In this document: one piece after another, positions 59,546 through 64,000 of the stretch
Layout of the letters: every line of letters begins with the position of its first letter
How positions within the stretch are numbered: the first letter of the stretch is position 1
Source: Cohnella terricola
Lineage (GTDB): Bacteria > Bacillota > Bacilli > Paenibacillales > Paenibacillaceae
Reading direction: 5' to 3'
NCBI RefSeq assembly: GCF_007786475.1
Contig: NZ_VNJJ01000018.1
Span: 1 to 64,000 of the forward strand
Length of the DNA: 64,000 nt
Program-made: the position numbers and the translations under genes
Notes under the pieces: model-generated
What the model saw: only the letters and a program-made list of their open reading frames with translations
Database searches by the model: none
What the model was told of the DNA's origin: nothing

Positions 59546-62437
59546 TTAATTATAAGTATACGTAAATCCGTTACTTTCTTGGCCATCGGGATTCACGACT
59601 TTGATTTCGACCGGTCCCGGAGAGCCGGCTGGAAGTTTTAACGTTAAGCGGGTTGCCGACGTATAAGTCGCAGTCGCCTGTACTCCGGCTACATAGACCT
59701 TAGAGCCATTAACAAAATTAGTGCCTACGACGTAGATTGAATTGCCGCCATTAGAAGAACCGTTATTCGAGCTAAGCGACGTAATGGTCGGTGTAGGACC
59801 GAGCGGCGCGTTCTCATAGGTGTAATTGGCAACGGCGCTAGTTCCAATAGCAAGCGTTACTTCGATCGGCACGACTCCAGCAGTAGCGCTAACCGGTACT
59901 ACGACAGATAATCTAGTCGCACTGATGAATGTATGAGACACGACTACATCATTGATCTTTACTGTCATTCCCGAAGATTCAAAGTTCGTTCCGTTAATGT
60001 AAATACTGGTTGCTTTGTCCTTAACACCGCGATCCGGAGACAAGCTTGTAATTGTCGGAGTTACGGCAGTATAGGTGTACGACTGCGGCAACGTCCCTGT
60101 TCCGCCATCCGGATTCGTGACCGTAACATCTACAACTCCAAGAGCATCTCCCGCCGGAACGGCTACGCTCAACTTTGTACTATTGAGCACACTCACCGAA
60201 AGACCTGGTTTGGAACCGAAGTAAACCTTCGCACCGGATTTGAAGTTCGTTCCGGTGATATACATGGTATCTCCGCCAGGGAGCTTGCCTGATGTCAAGC
60301 CCAAGTTCGTAACAGTTACCGGATCAGGTACGAATACAATATATTCATATCCTTCTGCAAGTACTGCTTGCTTCTGATCGTCGTTGACTACCCGAACATC
60401 TACTTTCCCCGGATCTGCAACGTTTGGCACGTCAACCGAAATTTTCGTGCTGCTAATCGAACCTTTAATTACAGCTTCTGTACTTCCAAAGTAGACTTTA
60501 GCACCGTTCCGGAAATTTGTTCCGTTAATTACCGCTGTTTTTTCAACATTCGTAAATCCTGAATTCGGACTGATCGACGTGATCGTCGGATCAGGATAGA
60601 CTGGTGCGTTATAGGTATATGCATTTTCCAAAATCGTCGATCCAGTGTCGTCCAATACCGTCACATCAACGATCCCTGCTTGAGCGGCAGCGGGAACAAT
60701 TACAGTCAGTCTAGAAGTCGAGTTCACAGACTGTATAGTCCCTGCGTTTTCTCCGAATTTTACGGTTACGTTAGCACTCAAGTTTTGACCGTTAACATAG
60801 ACTGAATTGCCGCCAGTAGTCAGCCCAGAATTAGGCGTGACTCCCGTAACAACTGGTTTAACGACTGGGGGAGCTTCATACGTATAACCCGCCGGAATCG
60901 TAATGAATGTCCCATCCGGATTGGTGATTGTCAGATCGACCGGACCCGCCGTAGCTCCTGCAGGCGCGAACACTGAAAAGTTGCGGACATTGGTATACGA
61001 ATCACTATTGGCTGTCTTATCGCCGAATTTGACCTTTACTCCTGGCATGAAGTAGTTTCCTTGCAGAGTAACTTTCGTCCCGCCTGCAAGAGGCCCCTTG
61101 TTCGGAGTGATTAAAGTCACAATCGGGTCAGCCTTGTACTGATAATCAATAGAAGCCGTTTGTCCATCGGTGTTCTTTACTTTGACAGCGACCGTAGACT
61201 GCACGTTCGATGGCACGGTAGCTTTAATTTCTGTATCGCTAATAATTTGAACGTTGGTTGCGTTCTTCGTTCCGATTGTAACCGTAGCTCCGGTTTTGAA
61301 GTGTTTCCCGGAAATCGTGACCTGGTTACCTCCGTCCGGATGACCAGAGCTCTCAACGATTTGCGTAATCACTGGGGCTGGCCATTTCACTGTCACATTG
61401 ACATTCGGAATCGCCTTAGTTCTAGCCGCTCCTGCATAATCGCTGTAATTAATAATGGAGCTTGACGCTGAAGTGGCCAATGTTCCCGTCTTCGTCTTGC
61501 TGACAGGTCGAATCTTGTAAGTGAACGTCAGATTGGAATCTTTCAATTCATTAAAAGCCCATGTGATGGTATTGCCCGTAACCGTAGGCTTCGGAATATT
61601 GTTATCGTAAGATCCCGGCACGATTTCAAAATCCGCTGTAACGATGTCGGACACGGTAACGTTATAGGCGCTTGCAAGTCCGATCTCGCGCACGATCGCA
61701 GCGTAAATCTCTGCCAACCCTGTGGATCCTAATACAAAATGGTGATGCGCCGCAGTAGTGGCCATTTCCTTTAACAACTGATTCGGACCGCTTGTATCCG
61801 GATTGTCATTTGGTCCCAAAAGCGCAATCGTGTAGAAAATAATGCCCTGATCTTTAGCTGACTGAGCTTTGTTTTTGGCAAATTCATACGGAGTTGGCGA
61901 TCCTACCGTCGCGTCTCCGTCGGTAAGAATAACAATAACGGGCTGGGCTTCAGGCCGCTTGTCTGCAAGCAATATATCTATTGCCTTTTGTATAGCGTCT
62001 CCTGTTGCGGTACTTCCGTTTGCTTGAATCGTATCGATATAATTCTTTACGGCTACTTTATCCGTTGTCATGTTATAACTTTTGATATTCGTCTCGCTGG
62101 AATAATCGATGATCCCGACTCGATGCTTCGTCATATCCATCAAATCGACAAATCCTTTAGCACCGGTCTTGGCACTGGTCATTCTGTTATCGTTGTTCAT
62201 ACTACCAGATTTGTCGATAATCAGTATGACATCATTCGGAACGACCACATTCGCCGGTGGCGTCCCTTTCACTTGCAGATTCACTTCTGCTTCTTGTTCC
62301 GTCGTAATCGACGTCGGGTTAATCGATTTCGTGACCGTCACGTAATCATTAACTGCTGCCCTTGCCGTATGAATCGGTAATGCGCCGCTTGCCAAAAGCA
62401 GGAAAGCCAATACTGATGTCAGTATTCTTACTTTCAT
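59546..62437 (-). CDS. secreted VWA-domain protein with seven IPT/TIG repeats
   Basis: A 963-residue exported protein. It has a signal peptide (MKVRILTSVLAFLLLASGALP) and a von Willebrand factor A domain (about 68-255). The metal-ion-dependent adhesion site is intact: DKSGS at 75-79, a Thr in GSTATGDA, and Asp in LTDGD. After a beta-sandwich linker (to about 355) come seven IPT/TIG immunoglobulin-like repeats, each opening with a PxxTSxSPNSG-like turn and ending in NYTY/YTY. There is no LPXTG, SLH or LysM anchor, so it is released or held non-covalently. It is directly downstream of fliT. An adhesin-like role is plausible but unproven. SD TGGAGG precedes the ATG. Confidence 0.88.
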   Translation of the reverse strand: MKVRILTSVLAFLLLASGALPIHTARAAVNDYVTVTKSINPTSITTEQEAEVNLQVKGTPPANVVVPNDVILIIDKSGSMNNDNRMTSAKTGAKGFVDLMDMTKHRVGIIDYSSETNIKSYNMTTDKVAVKNYIDTIQANGSTATGDAIQKAIDILLADKRPEAQPVIVILTDGDATVGSPTPYEFAKNKAQSAKDQGIIFYTIALLGPNDNPDTSGPNQLLKEMATTAAHHHFVLGSTGLAEIYAAIVREIGLASAYNVTVSDIVTADFEIVPGSYDNNIPKPTVTGNTITWAFNELKDSNLTFTYKIRPVSKTKTGTLATSASSSIINYSDYAGAARTKAIPNVNVTVKWPAPVITQIVESSGHPDGGNQVTISGKHFKTGATVTIGTKNATNVQIISDTEIKATVPSNVQSTVAVKVKNTDGQTASIDYQYKADPIVTLITPNKGPLAGGTKVTLQGNYFMPGVKVKFGDKTANSDSYTNVRNFSVFAPAGATAGPVDLTITNPDGTFITIPAGYTYEAPPVVKPVVTGVTPNSGLTTGGNSVYVNGQNLSANVTVKFGENAGTIQSVNSTSRLTVIVPAAAQAGIVDVTVLDDTGSTILENAYTYNAPVYPDPTITSISPNSGFTNVEKTAVINGTNFRNGAKVYFGSTEAVIKGSISSTKISVDVPNVADPGKVDVRVVNDDQKQAVLAEGYEYIVFVPDPVTVTNLGLTSGKLPGGDTMYITGTNFKSGAKVYFGSKPGLSVSVLNSTKLSVAVPAGDALGVVDVTVTNPDGGTGTLPQSYTYTAVTPTITSLSPDRGVKDKATSIYINGTNFESSGMTVKINDVVVSHTFISATRLSVVVPVSATAGVVPIEVTLAIGTSAVANYTYENAPLGPTPTITSLSSNNGSSNGGNSIYVVGTNFVNGSKVYVAGVQATATYTSATRLTLKLPAGSPGPVEIKVVNPDGQESNGFTYTYN

Positions 62438-62478
62438 TTACATTTTCCTCCATTTTTTTGTGTAATGTTGCGGCTATG

Positions 62479-62505
62479 AAAATACTACCATTCGGAATGG
62501 TAGTA
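62479..62505 (-). terminator. near-perfect palindrome upstream of the VWA gene
   Basis: TACTACCATTC and GAATGGTAGTA (11-bp arms) flank a single base. On the minus strand it can fold as a 9-bp stem with a 5-nt loop followed by TTTTC, a plausible terminator of fliD-flaG-fliS-fliT. The symmetry also suits an operator for the VWA gene. Confidence 0.5.
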
Positions 62506-62548
62506 GCACCACCTTATTTAGTCGAAATTAGGCGCCTACTTAGGCACC

Positions 62549-62932
62549 TCATCTCTTCAAATCGAAGAAATATCCCGTATTTTCCGCATCGTAGGGGCTA
62601 TAGGTATCCCTTGCCTTTTTTTCTTTCCCCGACATTTGTTGGATTTTTAATTGGTTCGATGCCTGGACATAAATCGGCATTAATCGTTCTTTTATCTGAA
62701 GCTCTAATTGATAACAATCGTTAAGAACGGAACGCTGGCTGGAAGAAAACGTAAACGCCGATACTTCCCGAATGATTCCATCTATTTTATCTCTTATCGC
62801 GCGTTGCTCATCTTGAATGGATTGAATAATCTCGTCGTTTGATTCATCATCCAAATCCAGCGATAAGATGAGTTCCGAATTCGAATGCAACTCTCTTAGT
62901 AACCGGTCGATGGTAGGCCCAGTATTCGTCAT
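62549..62932 (-). CDS. fliT: FliT-like flagellar export chaperone
   Basis: A 127-residue all-helical acidic protein immediately after fliS, overlapping its stop by 4 nt (ATGA), with SD AAGGTG. Position, size and helical pattern match Firmicute FliT-like proteins that chaperone the filament cap protein FliD; sequence similarity in this family is weak. The longer upstream frame overlaps fliS and is rejected. Confidence 0.7.
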   Translation of the reverse strand: MTNTGPTIDRLLRELHSNSELILSLDLDDESNDEIIQSIQDEQRAIRDKIDGIIREVSAFTFSSSQRSVLNDCYQLELQIKERLMPIYVQASNQLKIQQMSGKEKKARDTYSPYDAENTGYFFDLKR

Positions 62933-63321
62933 CCGCCCGACACCTTTTGTTCCGATCTTGCCGATTTGAGAGCTTCCGCCCAGGTATCGCGCAGCTCCGC
63001 GATTAGTCCGGCACACTCTTCAATTGCTTGAATATCTTGCTTGATGTTGGCTTCTTCAAGCTTACGCATCATGTAATCGTACAACGTAAATAGATTATTG
63101 GAGATCTCATAGTTCATGTCGAGGGTTGATTGCAGCTCGATGATGATATCCTGCGCACGAATAAGGTTGGTATGCTTTCCGTTAATATTTTTCTCCTGAA
63201 TCGAACGAATGGCCAGCTTTAAGAAGCGATAGCAGCCATTATACAAAAGCAGTGTTAATTCTCCGGGCGATGCAGTCGTCACCGACGTGTTCAAATACGT
63301 ATTCTGCGCTGTATTCTGCAT
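62929..63321 (-). CDS. fliS: flagellin export chaperone FliS
   Basis: A 130-residue four-helix-bundle chaperone that binds the flagellin C-terminus before export. Family landmarks are YLNTSVTTASPGELTLLLYNG at the N-terminus, KHTNLIRAQDIIIELQSTLDM and LFTLYDYMMRKL. SD GAGGTG precedes the ATG. The operon order is fliD-flaG-fliS-fliT. Confidence 0.95.
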   Translation of the reverse strand: MQNTAQNTYLNTSVTTASPGELTLLLYNGCYRFLKLAIRSIQEKNINGKHTNLIRAQDIIIELQSTLDMNYEISNNLFTLYDYMMRKLEEANIKQDIQAIEECAGLIAELRDTWAEALKSARSEQKVSGG

Positions 63322-63328
63322 TCATGCT

Positions 63329-63685
63329 TCACCTCGTTTCGTTGATGAGCGCACCCTTCGTAAGTTCTTGCAACTTCTCGATCAGTTCAATTAATTTCTC
63401 AGGGGGAATCTCCCGGACGATTTCTTTCGTGTCTTTATTCATAATCTGAACGATTACATCCCCGGTTTCTTTATGAACCTTGTAGTTAAATTCAAGATCC
63501 GAGCCCTGAGCGGCATGATTAGCTTTACTGATGGCGCTTAGCAATGCCACCTCGGAAACGGATAATATTTCATACTTTTCCTTTTCCTTTAATTCCGAGT
63601 ATTGCCCCGTAACTTTGTTAGTAATAAAATTAATTTTGACTGTTTCGTTCGGGGAAATACCCGCTTTCGCAACCTGTATTTCCAT
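63329..63685 (-). CDS. flaG: FlaG family flagellar protein
   Basis: A 118-residue protein. The N-terminal half is polar and variable. The C-terminal ~60 residues match FlaG/YvyC (LEFNYKVHKETGDVIVQIMNKDTKEIVREIPPEK, abridged landmark). It is found between flagellin and fliD genes and may affect filament length. ATG 63685 has SD GGAGG at 9 nt; the upstream frame extension overlaps fliD and is rejected. Confidence 0.9.
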   Translation of the reverse strand: MEIQVAKAGISPNETVKINFITNKVTGQYSELKEKEKYEILSVSEVALLSAISKANHAAQGSDLEFNYKVHKETGDVIVQIMNKDTKEIVREIPPEKLIELIEKLQELTKGALINETR

Positions 63686-63702
63686 CGAATATCTCCTCCT
63701 TA

Positions 63703-64000
63703 TTATGAACCTGATTGCATTTGCGCCGTCAACCAATTCATCTGGGCGTTACTCTTCGATATACTTTGGTCCATGGCCGAAAATCTCTTGTAATACATCT
63801 TCTCTCGCTTCTCCAGCAGAGCGTCCATGCCTAGAATCTTCTTATTCAAATCAAAGACTTGCTTGCCAAGCAACGAGCCGGAATCAAATGTGCCCCCGGT
63901 GCCTCTACCCGCTTTGTCGACGACTCTTCCCGATAAGTCGTCAAGGTGCTTAAACAAGGATACGGCCATTCCGTCATAACTCTCGATTCCATTGTTCGTG
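63703..64000 (-). CDS. fliD: flagellar filament cap protein FliD, C-terminal part
   Basis: The last ~98 residues of FliD; the frame is open to the right edge. The segment ESYDGMAVSLFKHLDDLSG, the GS-rich turn and the helical end ALLEKREKMYYKRFSAMDQ with N...QM near the C-terminus are typical of the D0/D1 coiled-coil end of FliD, which caps the growing filament. The N-terminal part and the promoter lie outside the window. Confidence 0.9.
   Translation of the reverse strand, partial: TNNGIESYDGMAVSLFKHLDDLSGRVVDKAGRGTGGTFDSGSLLGKQVFDLNKKILGMDALLEKREKMYYKRFSAMDQSISKSNAQMNWLTAQMQSGS

Overview
The window comes from a Gram-positive, spore-former-type Firmicute, most probably a Paenibacillaceae member (Paenibacillus/Cohnella-like). 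The grounds are Bacillales-type Shine-Dalgarno sites, a B. subtilis-like pcrB-pcrA-ligA order, long-form HPF, MinJ, meso-diaminopimelate dehydrogenase, a programmed prfB frameshift, and moderately high GC. Most genes lie on the minus strand. No plasmid, phage or CRISPR locus is visible.

Layout. 1-300: 5' end of a 16S rRNA gene with its leader and promoter, reading off the left edge. 0.4-7.4 kb: accessory genes (phytanoyl-CoA dioxygenase-like enzyme with divergent AraC regulator, a frameshifted DUF4395 gene, a lipoprotein, a 1298-residue ATPase/GAF/LuxR regulator). 7.4-12.7 kb: ligA, pcrA, pcrB. 13.2-15.4 kb: galU and a UDP-glucose dehydrogenase homologue lacking the catalytic cysteine. 15.6-19.6 kb: U32 peptidase-family protein and small or secreted proteins. 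19.6-25.9 kb: uvrA, ddh and uvrB; uvrA and uvrB have separate promoters sharing an identical LexA-like element. 26-30.3 kb: ydjI/ydjG-like pair, an sdpRI-like autorepressor/immunity pair, and an AT-rich lipoprotein gene. 30.7-31.7 kb: guanidine-I riboswitch controlling the paired exporter ykkCD. 31.7-37.6 kb: ftsEX, an EnvC-like M23 protein, ctpA and minJ (division and wall hydrolysis). 37.9-40.3 kb: VanW protein and a mazEF module with a 42-bp operator palindrome. 40.4-49.3 kb: argCJBDFGH. 49.6-55.6 kb: YitT, prfB, secA, hpf, csp. 55.7-64 kb: two glycosyltransferase genes, a secreted VWA/TIG-repeat protein and fliT-fliS-flaG-fliD. This last region looks like the flagellar filament cap/chaperone block with attached glycosylation and surface-protein genes.

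The most unusual structure is non-coding. Five intergenic spacers carry five sequence-unrelated families of short dyads placed about 51 bp apart. Two are exact 51-bp tandem arrays (6 and 8 copies). Two are quartets spaced 51/62/51 and 52/62/52. One is an inverted quartet spaced 49/74/50. These distances are close to whole numbers of DNA helical turns, which suggests phased protein-binding arrays or a constrained repeat family. Two of the arrays interrupt the arginine gene cluster.
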